DNA from: Pyrinomonas methylaliphatogenes
GTDB lineage: Bacteria > Acidobacteriota > Blastocatellia > Pyrinomonadales > Pyrinomonadaceae
Direction: 5' to 3'
NCBI RefSeq assembly: GCF_000820845.2
Contig: NZ_CBXV010000002.1
Location: 186,001 to 250,000 of the forward strand
Length of the DNA stretch: 64,000 nt
The notes under the pieces are model-generated. The model was not told where the DNA came from, ran no database searches, and saw nothing but the letters and a program-made list of their open reading frames with translations. Positions within the stretch are counted from its first letter, which is position 1; each line of letters starts with the position of its first letter. Below are positions 55,038 to 63,591 of the stretch, one piece after another. Position numbers and translations under genes: made by a program.

Positions 55038-55856
55038 ATGCGCGCGAAGAGATGCGATGCGATCCTCTTTATCGCCCTTCTTCTATTGCCCTCGCTCGCC
55101 CGACCGGCGAACGAACTCTCGGGAAGTGTTCCGGCGCAAACGTCAGATCGCCCCGCGAGCGGGCGCGCCGAACAGATCATCGAACGCGCCACGAAAGCGC
55201 TCGGCGGCAACGCCTATCTGAACGTCCGTTCGATCACGAGCCGCGGGCGCTACACGCCGTATCAGGATGGCAAGCCGACGCTCCCCGTCGCGTTTGTCGA
55301 TTATCTCGTCTATCCGGACCGCGAACGCACGGAGTTCCGCGCGAGCGAAGGGCGCATCATCCAAACGAACGTGGGGGCGAGCGGATGGATCTATGATGGC
55401 GCAGCGCGCACGCTCCGCGATATGAAACCGGATCAGATCGAGGACTTCAAGCGCGCCATGCGCACCAGCTACGATAATCTGCTGCACGGATGGTGGCGAC
55501 GCGAAGGCGCCAGCTTAAGTTACGTCGGGCGGCGCGAAGCGGGACTGGCGCAACGCAACGAAGTCGTGCGCCTGACCTATCCCGACGGGTTCAACGTCGA
55601 GTTCGAATTCGACGCGAAAAGCGGTTTGCCAGCCAAAGCCGTCTACAGGCGGAAAGACGAGAAGGGCGAGGAGACGACCGAAGAGGACCGCTTCCTGCGA
55701 TTCCTCGAGATCGAAGGCGTGATGTTCCCGTTCGTCATCGACCACTACCGCAACGGCGTTCAAACGAGCCGCGTCAATTACGACGAAGTCCAGTTCAATC
55801 GCCCGATCCCTGACGCGCTATTTGCGCGCCCGGCGGATGCGCGCGCCGTCAAATGA
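55038..55856 (+). CDS. Secreted LolA-like outer-membrane lipoprotein-sorting family protein
   Basis: 272 residues with a signal peptide (about 1-25). The mature part starts with the pattern AEQIIERATKALGGNAYLNVRSITSRGRY and continues as an unclosed beta-barrel like LolA/DUF4292 proteins (VRLTYPDGFNVEFEFDAKSGLPAKAVYRR). A role in carrying lipids or lipoproteins is suggested by fold only. It lies just beyond the Clp terminator, so it is probably transcribed separately. Confidence 0.75.
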   Translation: MRAKRCDAILFIALLLLPSLARPANELSGSVPAQTSDRPASGRAEQIIERATKALGGNAYLNVRSITSRGRYTPYQDGKPTLPVAFVDYLVYPDRERTEFRASEGRIIQTNVGASGWIYDGAARTLRDMKPDQIEDFKRAMRTSYDNLLHGWWRREGASLSYVGRREAGLAQRNEVVRLTYPDGFNVEFEFDAKSGLPAKAVYRRKDEKGEETTEEDRFLRFLEIEGVMFPFVIDHYRNGVQTSRVNYDEVQFNRPIPDALFARPADARAVK

Positions 55857-55869
55857 GTTCGGGCGACGG

Positions 55870-57045
55870 TTAAAGCGTTCCTCGCTCGCCCACTTCGACC
55901 GAATCGCTCTCTTCGCTCTCGACCGCGTTCCGCCTTCGCTCTCCGCTCATGCGCGCGGTCAGTCGCGCGAAGAGCTCCTCGTACTGGTCCACCACGCGCT
56001 CCCAAGAATATCGCTCGCGCACGCGCGCTTGCGCGCGCTGCCTATAAGCGTTAACGAGCGCGCCGTCCTGCAAGACGCGCTGCAGCTTTACGACCAGATC
56101 ATCCTCATCGAAGTAGACGATGCCGGCTTCGCCGACGACCTCAAGATTCTCTGGCGTAGCGAGCGTAAGCACGCAGTTGCCATATCCCATCGCTTCGACC
56201 AGAGCTGGGTGCGTGCCGCCGACCTCCGTCGCGTGAACGTAACAATAGGCGTTCTGCTGCAGCGCGCGATAGGCTTCGCCGAAGACGAAGCCGGTGAAGA
56301 TTATCCGGCGATCGCGGCGCGCGCGCGCGCGCAGATCGCTGATGTAATCGTGCGCGTAAGGGGCATCGCCGACGATCAGAAGTTTGCGCGACGTGCGCAC
56401 GCGCTTGAAAGCCTCAATGACCAAATGAGCGTTATTCTCCGGCTCCAAGCGCGAAACGTAGAGCACATACCGATTGGGTTCCACGCCCCAACGCCGCACC
56501 GTGAGCGGATCGGCGCGTCGTTCCACCTCGGCCCCGTAGGCGATCATCACCGATGGGCAGCGATATTTGGCGAGATAGTAGTCCTGAATGACGCGCGCGT
56601 CCGTCACCAGCTCATTCGGCAACCACGTCGCCAACCTCTCGGCCAACCGATAATAACTGCGTCCCAACCAGTTCCACTTTTTGCGTTTGTGTTCGAGCCC
56701 ATCGACGTTGATGGCAACGGGCGTCCCGCACGCGCGCAGCAGAGGGACGAAGACGACGTTCGCCGCATTGCAAAAGAGCGCGACATCGTACCGCTTCGCC
56801 ATCGCGTGAAGCGTCGATAAGAATGTGTGCACGATCGTGTCGAAATACTTGTGGCGGATCGTCGGCAGGACCTTCAAACGCACGCCGCGATATTCGAGTT
56901 GACGCGGGCTGACATAGTGCGAGCGACAATAGACGGTCACATCATGTCCGCGCGCGACGAGCCTGGTGGAGAGTTGCTCAGCGAAAGTTTCGAAACCGCC
57001 ATAACTGGCGGGCACGCCCCGCGTTCCGAGAATCGCAATCCGCAT
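55870..57045 (-). CDS. Glycosyltransferase family 4 with DUF1972 N-terminal domain
   Basis: 391 residues from ATG 57045 (GTG 57057 possible). The N-terminus IAILGTRGVPASYGGFETFA is the DUF1972 signature seen in rhamnosyl- and other exopolysaccharide transferases. The donor-binding part has GGTHPALVEAMGYGNCVL, with the EX7E-like glutamate. Works with nucleotide sugars on polysaccharide. The second transferase gene lies upstream on the same strand, 78 bp away, so the two likely form a unit. Confidence 0.9.
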   Translation of the reverse strand: MRIAILGTRGVPASYGGFETFAEQLSTRLVARGHDVTVYCRSHYVSPRQLEYRGVRLKVLPTIRHKYFDTIVHTFLSTLHAMAKRYDVALFCNAANVVFVPLLRACGTPVAINVDGLEHKRKKWNWLGRSYYRLAERLATWLPNELVTDARVIQDYYLAKYRCPSVMIAYGAEVERRADPLTVRRWGVEPNRYVLYVSRLEPENNAHLVIEAFKRVRTSRKLLIVGDAPYAHDYISDLRARARRDRRIIFTGFVFGEAYRALQQNAYCYVHATEVGGTHPALVEAMGYGNCVLTLATPENLEVVGEAGIVYFDEDDLVVKLQRVLQDGALVNAYRQRAQARVRERYSWERVVDQYEELFARLTARMSGERRRNAVESEESDSVEVGERGTL

Positions 57046-57123
57046 CGTTTGATTCACAGAGGTCCAGAGGCCGAAGGTCGGTCAACGTCGTAAGGCGGCG
57101 AAATCGACTCGGGCCTCCGCCTC

Positions 57124-58242
57124 CTACCTTCCCTCAAGGGCTCGTTTATACGCGTCCAAAGTCAAGCGCGCGGTCTTTTGCCAGCTGAACCGGCGCGCGC
57201 GCTCAATCCCGCGTCGACTCAACTCGGCCCGCAAGCGCTCATCCTCGATCAACCGCTGCAACGCTTCCGCCAGCTCCGTCTCATCGAACGGGTCCACCGT
57301 CAAAGCGGCATCCCCTACGACTTCCGGCAAACTCGTGCGATTGCCGACGATGACTGGGGTGCCGCACTGCATCGCTTCGAGCGGGGGCAGACCGAAACCT
57401 TCGAAGTAAGAAGGGTACACGAAACATCGCGCGCCCGCATACAATGCCGGCAGATCTTCCTCCGGCACATATCCAGTAAAAATGACCGCTTCGCCGAGCC
57501 GCTCCGCCGCGCGCATCGTCTCTTCGTAAAGCCACGCGCGCTTTCCGACGATGACCAGTTGTGGGAGCATAGCTTGCCTTCCCTTCCGTTGCAAGCGAAG
57601 GTAGGCGTCGAACAGACGTCGCAGATTCTTTCGCGGTTGGATCGAGCCGACAGCCAGAACGTAATCGCCCGCGATGCCATACCGCTTGCGCACGCGCCAC
57701 AACCTTCGTTCGTCCTCGATCGGAGCGAAATGCGGCGCGGCGGCGAGCGGCGTGACGGCGATCCGTTCCGATTCGATCCCGTAGGTTTCAATTAGATCGC
57801 GCCGCGTATACTCGGATGGGACGATGATCCGAGCCGCCCTGCGCACGGTCCAGCGCACGGTCAAACGCAACTGCATCCAACTCCGGCGGTGGAAAGTTTC
57901 CGGCAGATGTTCGAAAGCCAGATCGTGAACGGTCACGACGATCGGGCATGGCGCGAACGGCGGCGCGGTGAACTGAACGTGAAGCAGATCGACCGGGCGG
58001 CGTTTGAGCTCGAGGACGAAGCTCAGCGGGATGCGGATGATCGGCGTGTGCGGGAGCGTTCGTCGCAAGCTGAAATTGGGCCAGCGCCCCTCGAAGCGTT
58101 CGATCGCCTGCCGCTTTGTGACGTAGAGCGTGTAGCGGTTCTCCCGATCGACTTCCGCTAAAGCTTCGATGAGATTGGCGATGTAGGTCTCGTTGCCCGC
58201 TAGTTTCGTGCCAACGGCGTGAGCGTCAATGGCGATGCGCAT
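57124..58242 (-). CDS. Glycosyltransferase family 4 protein
   Basis: 372 residues, GT-B fold. Start IDAHAVGTKLAGNETYIANL, middle VLAVGSIQPRKNLRRL and donor motif YPSYFEGFGLPPLEAMQCG are typical of GT4 mannosyl/glucosyl transferases. No membrane segment is seen. Together with the DUF1972 enzyme it may act on an exopolysaccharide, but no polymerase or export genes are nearby. Confidence 0.9.
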   Translation of the reverse strand: MRIAIDAHAVGTKLAGNETYIANLIEALAEVDRENRYTLYVTKRQAIERFEGRWPNFSLRRTLPHTPIIRIPLSFVLELKRRPVDLLHVQFTAPPFAPCPIVVTVHDLAFEHLPETFHRRSWMQLRLTVRWTVRRAARIIVPSEYTRRDLIETYGIESERIAVTPLAAAPHFAPIEDERRLWRVRKRYGIAGDYVLAVGSIQPRKNLRRLFDAYLRLQRKGRQAMLPQLVIVGKRAWLYEETMRAAERLGEAVIFTGYVPEEDLPALYAGARCFVYPSYFEGFGLPPLEAMQCGTPVIVGNRTSLPEVVGDAALTVDPFDETELAEALQRLIEDERLRAELSRRGIERARRFSWQKTARLTLDAYKRALEGR

Positions 58243-58263
58243 AAGGAAGCAGGACCAGCTTCG

Positions 58264-58350
58264 ATTCTCGCTAGAGGAGCGACTTGTAGAAGCTGGCTCT
58301 TGGCTTTAAAAGCCTCATCACCAGCCTCAATTCTCGCTGGAGGAGCGACT
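58264..58350. repeat. Paired direct repeat beyond the 3' end of rnhB
   Basis: ATTCTCGCT(A/G)GAGGAGCGACT, 21 bp with one mismatch, at 58264-58284 and 58330-58350; period 66 bp. The second copy ends 9 bp from the rnhB stop (minus strand). Confidence 0.8.
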
Positions 58351-58359
58351 CTGGCGGCT

Positions 58360-59025
58360 TCAGCGCGATGCAAAGCATGAGCCCTTTCCGAGCGAATCTT
58401 CCTGAAGCACGCCGCGGAAACTGCGCCGGTGCAAAGGGCATGGGCCGTGAATCCGCAAAGCCTCAAGATGTGCGCGCGTGCCATAGCCGACGTGACTGGC
58501 GAAACCGTAGGCCGGATAGAGCGCATCGCACTCGCGCATCAATCGATCGCGCCATGTTTTAGCGATGACCGAAGCGGCGGCGATCGAAGCGGAGATGGCA
58601 TCGCCGCCGACGATCGCGCGCTGCGCCAATCCGCTCCCGGGCAATCGCATCCCATCGATCAGAAGGTAATCTGGGCGCGGGTCGAGCCTGTGGAGCGCGA
58701 TCATCATCGCGCGGCGCGTCGCTTGCAGGATATTGATGCGGTCGATCTCTTCGGCGGAAACTTCACCGATCCCAATGGCGATGGCCGTACGCTTCAACTC
58801 TTCGGCGATCCGCTCCCTTTCGGCGGGCGAAAGGCGTTTCGAATCATCCAAGCCATCGGGAAGCGGAGCGCAAGGGTCCAAGATCACCGCCGCGGCGACG
58901 ACCGGTCCAGCCAATGCCCCGCGCCCCACTTCATCGAGCCCGGCGATGAGGCGAAAGCCCGCAGCGCGCGCTTCCTCCTCGAAAGAGGTTCCGACGAGCG
59001 AGATTCGCTTCTTCGACGACGGCAT
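58360..59025 (-). CDS. rnhB: Ribonuclease HII
   Basis: 221 residues. Removes ribonucleotides from RNA/DNA hybrids. Active-site motif GLDEVGRGALAGPVVAAAVI (Asp-Glu-Gly-Arg-Gly), DSKRLSPAER, and the third acidic residue in YLLIDGM. C-terminal ~20 residues are extra and unconserved. Last gene of the ffh-rpsP-khpA-rimM-trmD-rplS-rnhB unit. Confidence 0.95.
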   Translation of the reverse strand: MPSSKKRISLVGTSFEEEARAAGFRLIAGLDEVGRGALAGPVVAAAVILDPCAPLPDGLDDSKRLSPAERERIAEELKRTAIAIGIGEVSAEEIDRINILQATRRAMMIALHRLDPRPDYLLIDGMRLPGSGLAQRAIVGGDAISASIAAASVIAKTWRDRLMRECDALYPAYGFASHVGYGTRAHLEALRIHGPCPLHRRSFRGVLQEDSLGKGSCFASR

Positions 59026-59055
59026 CGACGCTCAGGCGATTCTCCCAGCGCTGAA

Positions 59056-59445
59056 CTAGCTCGAAGCTTTGGCATTCTGTTCGCCGTTCTGCGCCCCGCG
59101 CATATCGCGCTCGCGCACGCGCGACGCTTTGCCGCGCAGTTTGCGCAGGTAGTAGAGCTTGGCGCGCCGCACGCGCCCCCGTTTGACGACATCGATGTGA
59201 TCGATGATCGTCCCATGCAACGGGAAGATACGTTCAACGCCTACGCCGAAGCTCGTCTTGCGGACCGTGATCGTCTCGCTCGCGCCCCGCCCGCGCCGCG
59301 CGATCACGATCCCCTCGAAAGCCTGTAAGCGCTCCTTATTCTCCGACTCCTTGATGCGCACGTGAACGCGCACCGTATCGCCCGGCCTGATGTCAGGCAA
59401 ATCGTTACGAAGCTGTTCCTTGTCGATCCCATCCAATTGATGCAT
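59056..59445 (-). CDS. rplS: Ribosomal protein L19
   Basis: 129 residues from ATG 59445, with AGGAG 13 bp upstream. Family motifs: [49 protein letters not shown] and [16 protein letters not shown]. It contacts the subunit interface. The C-terminal tail (after RVRER) is longer than in E. coli. Confidence 0.97.
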   Translation of the reverse strand: MHQLDGIDKEQLRNDLPDIRPGDTVRVHVRIKESENKERLQAFEGIVIARRGRGASETITVRKTSFGVGVERIFPLHGTIIDHIDVVKRGRVRRAKLYYLRKLRGKASRVRERDMRGAQNGEQNAKASS

Positions 59446-59474
59446 GATGCCCAATCTCCTTACTCTACGATCTT

Positions 59475-60236
59475 TCAAAGCCCTTCCTCGCGCTTGATCT
59501 CTTCGAGCAATCGACGGTCCTCCTCGCTGAGCGGCGCGCGCGCCAGCAGATCCGGACGGTTGCGCAGCGTCTTACGCAAAGCCTCCTTCCGCCGCCAAGA
59601 AGCGATGCGCGCGTGATGGCCGCTCAGCAGGACCTCGGGGACGCGCATCCCGCGAAAATCTGCTGGGCGCGTGTAATGCGGATGATCTAAAACGCCCGCG
59701 CTGAACGATTCGTGCGTCGCCGAAGTCTCGCTTCCCAAAGCCCCCGGCAAAAGCCGCGTCACCGCATCCACCAGGATGACCGCCGCAGGCTCTCCGCCGG
59801 AGAGGACATAATCGCCGATTGAAAGCTCATCCGTCGCCAAAGCCTGCGCGACACGCTCATCCACCCCCTCATAGCGCCCGCAGATCACGATGAGGCGTTG
59901 CGCGTTCGCCGCCAGTTCCGCCGCGATCCGTTGCGTCAACTGTCTGCCTTGCGGCGAAAGGAGGATGACGCGCGTGCCCTCCGGCAGCTCGCGCGACGAC
60001 CGCGCTCCGGTCAACTCCTCAACCGCCGCGAAGATCGGTTCAGGCTTCATCACCATGCCATCGCCTCCGCCGAAAGGCCGATCATCGACCGTGCGGTGAC
60101 GATCGCTGGTCCAGCGACGCAGATCATGGACGCCGATCTCGATCAAACCGGCGGCGCGCGCGCGTTTCACGATCCCGTAGTCAAAGACCGAACCGAAGAA
60201 ATCCGGGAAGATCGTGATGATATCGAAGCGAAGCAC
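59475..60236 (-). CDS. trmD: tRNA (guanine37-N1)-methyltransferase
   Basis: 253 residues with a GTG start giving [14 protein letters not shown], the normal N-terminus. Knot-forming motifs: [26 protein letters not shown] and [20 protein letters not shown]. Methylates G37 of tRNAs reading CNN codons and prevents frameshifting. AGGG lies 5 bp upstream of the GTG. Confidence 0.96.
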   Translation of the reverse strand: MLRFDIITIFPDFFGSVFDYGIVKRARAAGLIEIGVHDLRRWTSDRHRTVDDRPFGGGDGMVMKPEPIFAAVEELTGARSSRELPEGTRVILLSPQGRQLTQRIAAELAANAQRLIVICGRYEGVDERVAQALATDELSIGDYVLSGGEPAAVILVDAVTRLLPGALGSETSATHESFSAGVLDHPHYTRPADFRGMRVPEVLLSGHHARIASWRRKEALRKTLRNRPDLLARAPLSEEDRRLLEEIKREEGL

Positions 60237-60280
60237 TTTTCCCTAAGTCGGCGAAGGAGGCCCTCTTCATCCCCCGCCGT

Positions 60281-60829
60281 TCATAGATCGAGCAACCCTT
60301 CGGGCGCATCGACGCGGATCAACTTACGCCGCGTGTCTATCTCAACGCAGATCTCCTCCGCCAGCGGGATCAAATAATCGCGCCCAGGTCTGCGCTCGTC
60401 ATCCACGATCAAGTTGGGCGTCCCCCCTGTCTGCCAGACGGCTCGTACCCGCCCTAGCTGATCGCCCGCGACGGTTTCAACGCGACAGCCTTCGAGCTGC
60501 CATTCGTAGAACTCACCCTCACCTAAAGGGACGCATTCCGCTTCCGTCACGGCAAGTTCGCAACCGACGAGCTCTTCAGCTCGCTCGATGGAATCGTAGC
60601 CTGCGAACTTTAGGATCAATCGCCCCTGATGAAACCAGCTCTCTTCAAGCTCCAGCCGTCGCGCTTCGCCTCCGGGCATGATGGCGATCAGGCGCTCGAG
60701 CTCGGCGAAACGATCCGGAAAATCTGTGAGCATCTCGGCGACAACTTCGCCGCGTCTGCCGCGCGTTCGGACGATCCGCGCGACGGCGACCAAATCGTCT
60801 CGGCGCGTCGTTTCGTCACGAAAAGTCAT
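60281..60829 (-). CDS. rimM: 16S rRNA processing protein RimM
   Basis: 182 residues. N-terminal RimM domain (VAVARIVRTRGRRGEVVAEML) and C-terminal PRC-barrel (FYEWQLEGCRVETVAGDQLGRV, LIPLAEEICVEID). It helps 30S head assembly through S19. Its ATG overlaps the khpA stop (ATGA), showing translational coupling. Confidence 0.95.
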   Translation of the reverse strand: MTFRDETTRRDDLVAVARIVRTRGRRGEVVAEMLTDFPDRFAELERLIAIMPGGEARRLELEESWFHQGRLILKFAGYDSIERAEELVGCELAVTEAECVPLGEGEFYEWQLEGCRVETVAGDQLGRVRAVWQTGGTPNLIVDDERRPGRDYLIPLAEEICVEIDTRRKLIRVDAPEGLLDL

Positions 60830-61062
60830 CCGGCGATCTGCAAGACGTAACGCCGTTTGTGTTTTTCGCCCGCCGCTTGTAAGACGGTGCGAAGCGCTTG
60901 GGCCGTGCGCCCCTGGCGACCGATGATCCGTCCTAGATCTTGCGCGGCGACCTGGACTTCGATCGTCACCGCGCGATCGCGTTCGCTCGCCTGCACTTTG
61001 ACGGCCTCAGGATCGCTCGCCAAAGCCTTGACCACCATCTCGACGGCGTCCTTGACGTTCAC
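60826..61062 (-). CDS. khpA: KH-domain RNA-binding protein KhpA
   Basis: 78 residues from GTG 61062, chosen because it gives the family N-terminus VNVKDAVEMVVKALASDPEA and has GGAG upstream; a longer frame would run into rpsP. The KH motif is GRIIGRQGRTAQAL. Small RNA chaperone found between rpsP and rimM in many bacteria. Confidence 0.92.
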   Translation of the reverse strand: MNVKDAVEMVVKALASDPEAVKVQASERDRAVTIEVQVAAQDLGRIIGRQGRTAQALRTVLQAAGEKHKRRYVLQIAG

Positions 61063-61075
61063 CCTCAGCTCCCGT

Positions 61076-61348
61076 TCATGAACCGCTGACGCCCGAAGCG
61101 GTCTCCTGCGCCTGCTTCCCATACCGATTGATGAGCCGCCGCACGATCTCAGTCGGCTGCGCCCCCTTCTCCATCCAGTATTGGATCCGATCCATACGCA
61201 ATCGCACTTCCGCCGGATTGCGCGTCGGATTGTAGAAGCCGACGTTCTCCAGATACGCTCCGTCGCGTTTCGACAGCTTCTCCTTGACGACGATTCGGTA
61301 TGACGGGTTCTTCTTCGAACCCATGCGCATCAACCTGATCGCTAACAA
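61076..61348 (-). CDS. rpsP: Ribosomal protein S16 (TTG start)
   Basis: 90 residues. The start is inferred to be TTG at 61348, giving MLAIRLMRMGSKKNPSYRIV, which aligns with the normal S16 N-terminus, and GGAGGT lies 6 bp upstream. The next ATG would remove the conserved IRL. Further motifs are LENVGFYNPT and RIQYWMEKGAQPTE. Confidence 0.95.
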   Translation of the reverse strand: MLAIRLMRMGSKKNPSYRIVVKEKLSKRDGAYLENVGFYNPTRNPAEVRLRMDRIQYWMEKGAQPTEIVRRLINRYGKQAQETASGVSGS

Positions 61349-61419
61349 CGCTACACCTCCCAAGAGCCTGAAAGATTTAACCTTACGACCGCCCCCCTTT
61401 CACGCATCGAGGGAGCGGC

Positions 61420-62895
61420 TCATCTCCTCTTCTTCCGCCGCTTCTTCTTGCGACGCGAACCGCCGGCGGCTGGCGGCGCCACTTCGGGCGAACCGTCTGC
61501 GCCATCGTCCGAAACAGATGCTCCCGTCACGCCCATCATCCGGCGCATCAGACGCCCTCGCAGCCCGCCGCCGAAGAATCCGGCGCGCGACAGTTCGCGC
61601 ATCATCTGTCGCATCTCGACATACTGTTTGATGAGCTGATTGACCTCGGCGACCGTCGTGCCCGACCCGCGCGCGATGCGGCGGCGTCGGCTGGCGTTCA
61701 AGATGCGATGATCGGCGCGTTCTTCGGGCGTCATCGAATCGATGATCGCTTCGGTGCGTTTCAGTTCGCGCTCGATGGCGGCGGACTGCTCTTCGGTCAA
61801 ATTGGGAAGCCCGATGCTGCCGAGGAGCTGGTCGGGCAACAGTTTCATGATCTTCGAGATCGAACCGAGCCGTTTGACTTGACGCAGTTGTTGGCGGAAA
61901 TCGTCGAGCGTGAACTCGTTCTGCTGGATCTTCTTCAGTTGCGCCTCGGCCTCGGCGCGATCGACCTTCGCCTGCACCTCCTCGATGAGCGAAAGCACAT
62001 CGCCCATGCCGAGGATGCGCTGCGCGATGCGGTCCGGATAGAAGGGCTCGAGCGCGTCATATTTTTCGCCGACGCCGACGAATTTGACGGGCTGCCCCGT
62101 GACCTGCTTGATCGAAAGGGCCGCTCCGCCGCGCGCATCGCCGTCCATCTTCGTCAGGATGACGCCCGTGATCCCGACGCGACGATGGAACTCCTCGGCG
62201 GAGCGGACGGCGTCCTGTCCGGTCATCGCGTCGGCGACGAAGAGGATCTCGACGGGCCGCGTCTCCGTCTTGATCTGGACCAACTCCTCCATCAACTGAT
62301 CGTCGATGTGCAGTCGTCCGGCGGTGTCGATCAGGAGCGTGTCGTAACCGTAATCCCGCGCATGGCGCACGGCTTCGCGCGCCAGCAGCACGGGATCGTT
62401 CGACTCTGGAAGGTCGAAGATCGCCTGCCCCGTCGCTTTGGCGATCACCTTCAACTGCTCGCGCGCCGCCGGGCGGTAAACGTCCGTCGAGACGAGCAGC
62501 GGTTTACGCTCCTCGTTCTTCGCCAGCCACAGCGCGATCTTCCCCGTCGAGGTCGTCTTGCCTGAACCTTGAAGACCAACGACCATCACGACGTTCGGCG
62601 CTTGCCGCGTGAAGACAAGACGCGATGAAGTGCCGCCAAGAAGTTCCACCAACTCATCGTAGACGATCTTGACGACCTGCTCGGCGGGTTTGAGCTCTTG
62701 CCAAACCTCCTGCCCGAGCGCTTTCTCGCGCACCCGTGCGATGAAGTCTTTGGCCACTTTGTAGTTGACGTCGGCCTCGAGCAACGCCAGACGGATCTCG
62801 CGCAACGCCGCATCGACGTGCTCTGGACGAAGCACGCCTTCGCCGCGCAAGTTCTTCAGCGTCCGCTTGAGCTTGTCAGATAAAGATTCGAACAT
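61420..62895 (-). CDS. ffh: Signal recognition particle protein Ffh
   Basis: 491 residues from ATG 62895, with GAGGT upstream; the longer frame begins upstream of the probable transcript start. N domain, then the GTPase domain with GLQGSGKTTSTGKIA, DVYRPAAREQL, DTAGRLHID and TKMDGDARGG, then the methionine-rich M domain (about 300-450). The C-terminal tail is very basic (GGSRRKKKRRKKRR). Binds signal sequences and the SRP RNA. First gene of the unit reaching to rnhB. Confidence 0.97.
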   Translation of the reverse strand: MFESLSDKLKRTLKNLRGEGVLRPEHVDAALREIRLALLEADVNYKVAKDFIARVREKALGQEVWQELKPAEQVVKIVYDELVELLGGTSSRLVFTRQAPNVVMVVGLQGSGKTTSTGKIALWLAKNEERKPLLVSTDVYRPAAREQLKVIAKATGQAIFDLPESNDPVLLAREAVRHARDYGYDTLLIDTAGRLHIDDQLMEELVQIKTETRPVEILFVADAMTGQDAVRSAEEFHRRVGITGVILTKMDGDARGGAALSIKQVTGQPVKFVGVGEKYDALEPFYPDRIAQRILGMGDVLSLIEEVQAKVDRAEAEAQLKKIQQNEFTLDDFRQQLRQVKRLGSISKIMKLLPDQLLGSIGLPNLTEEQSAAIERELKRTEAIIDSMTPEERADHRILNASRRRRIARGSGTTVAEVNQLIKQYVEMRQMMRELSRAGFFGGGLRGRLMRRMMGVTGASVSDDGADGSPEVAPPAAGGSRRKKKRRKKRR

Positions 62896-62943
62896 GACCT
62901 CACCGAAAACACGGGGTGCTGGTGACCGGAGCCGAAAACGAGA

Positions 62944-62972
62944 ATGATAGTTGCGCAACCCGCGTGTGTCAA
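62944..62972 (-). promoter_or_regulatory. Sigma-70 promoter of the ffh operon
   Basis: On the minus strand a perfect TTGACA (62972-62967), a 17-bp spacer and TATCAT (62949-62944). Transcription would begin near 62937, about 42 nt before the ffh ATG. Confidence 0.7.
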
Positions 62973-63267
62973 GAAAGGGTTGCAGGACGGCACTTTACGT
63001 GCCGCAGGGGAGAGCCGCGGGCGATCCGAGTCGATCTCCTCTCGCTCCTTTTCGCGAGCCACACTCGCATCCACGACTCGTCAAGAATCGGACTTAATTC
63101 GCCTCTCTTCTTCTCACACTTTGCGCAAGTCGCTTCGACGAGGAGATTCCGCGCTCTCTTCCCGCCCCTGATTAACCAATGCTGGGATCTCGGGCGAGGC
63201 GGCGGATCGCTGGCCGCAGCGAAACGCGATCTCGCTTCATCACCAAACCGCGGTCCAAATTCCTGAG

Positions 63268-63361
63268 GTGAGGATCTTTTAATGGATCGCGCTCGGCGTC
63301 ATCATTAGCCTCGATGGCGCGCAGCTTACCTCGTGAGGATCTTTTAATGGATCGCGCTCGG
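63268..63361. repeat. Paired direct repeat
   Basis: A 29-bp sequence starting GTGAGGATCTTTTAATGGAT is identical at 63268-63296 and 63333-63361; period 65 bp, with 36 unique bp between. Confidence 0.9.
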
Positions 63362-63388
63362 ACTCTTCGCCGCGCGGTCGATTGAAAG

Positions 63389-63445
63389 GAGAGCGGGCCA
63401 GCGTGAAACGCCGGAGGGAGAAGCGTCTCAAAGCTGGCCCGTCTC
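63389..63445. ncRNA. Strong stem-loop, possible small RNA or terminator
   Basis: GAGA-(G)-CGGGCCAGC pairs with GCTGGCCCG-TCTC, 13 base pairs with one bulge, around a 30-nt loop that can itself form GAGA-AGCG-TCTC. No T-run follows on either strand. It lies about 150 bp beyond the SprT-like gene's end. Identity unknown. Confidence 0.3.
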
Positions 63446-63591
63446 ATTCGGAGGAGCCCACCTTCCTGCTTCATTAAACGCCGCTCGCTGCTTTTGAGTT
63501 TCAAAAAGTTCGAGCGACCCTCTTTTGTGAACGCGCCTGTTGTTGGCTCCGTACCTTTAGACGCGCGAGCTTCGCCTGCGGACGAAAAATC

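Larger units (their letters stand above)
62896..63591. other. Intergenic region upstream of ffh
   Basis: 696 bp with the ffh promoter (62944-62972), a paired direct repeat (63268-63361) and a strong stem-loop (63389-63445). From 62975 to 63265 I see no gene or repeat. No 4.5S RNA signature (GGAAGGNAGCAGCC) is present. Confidence 0.5.
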
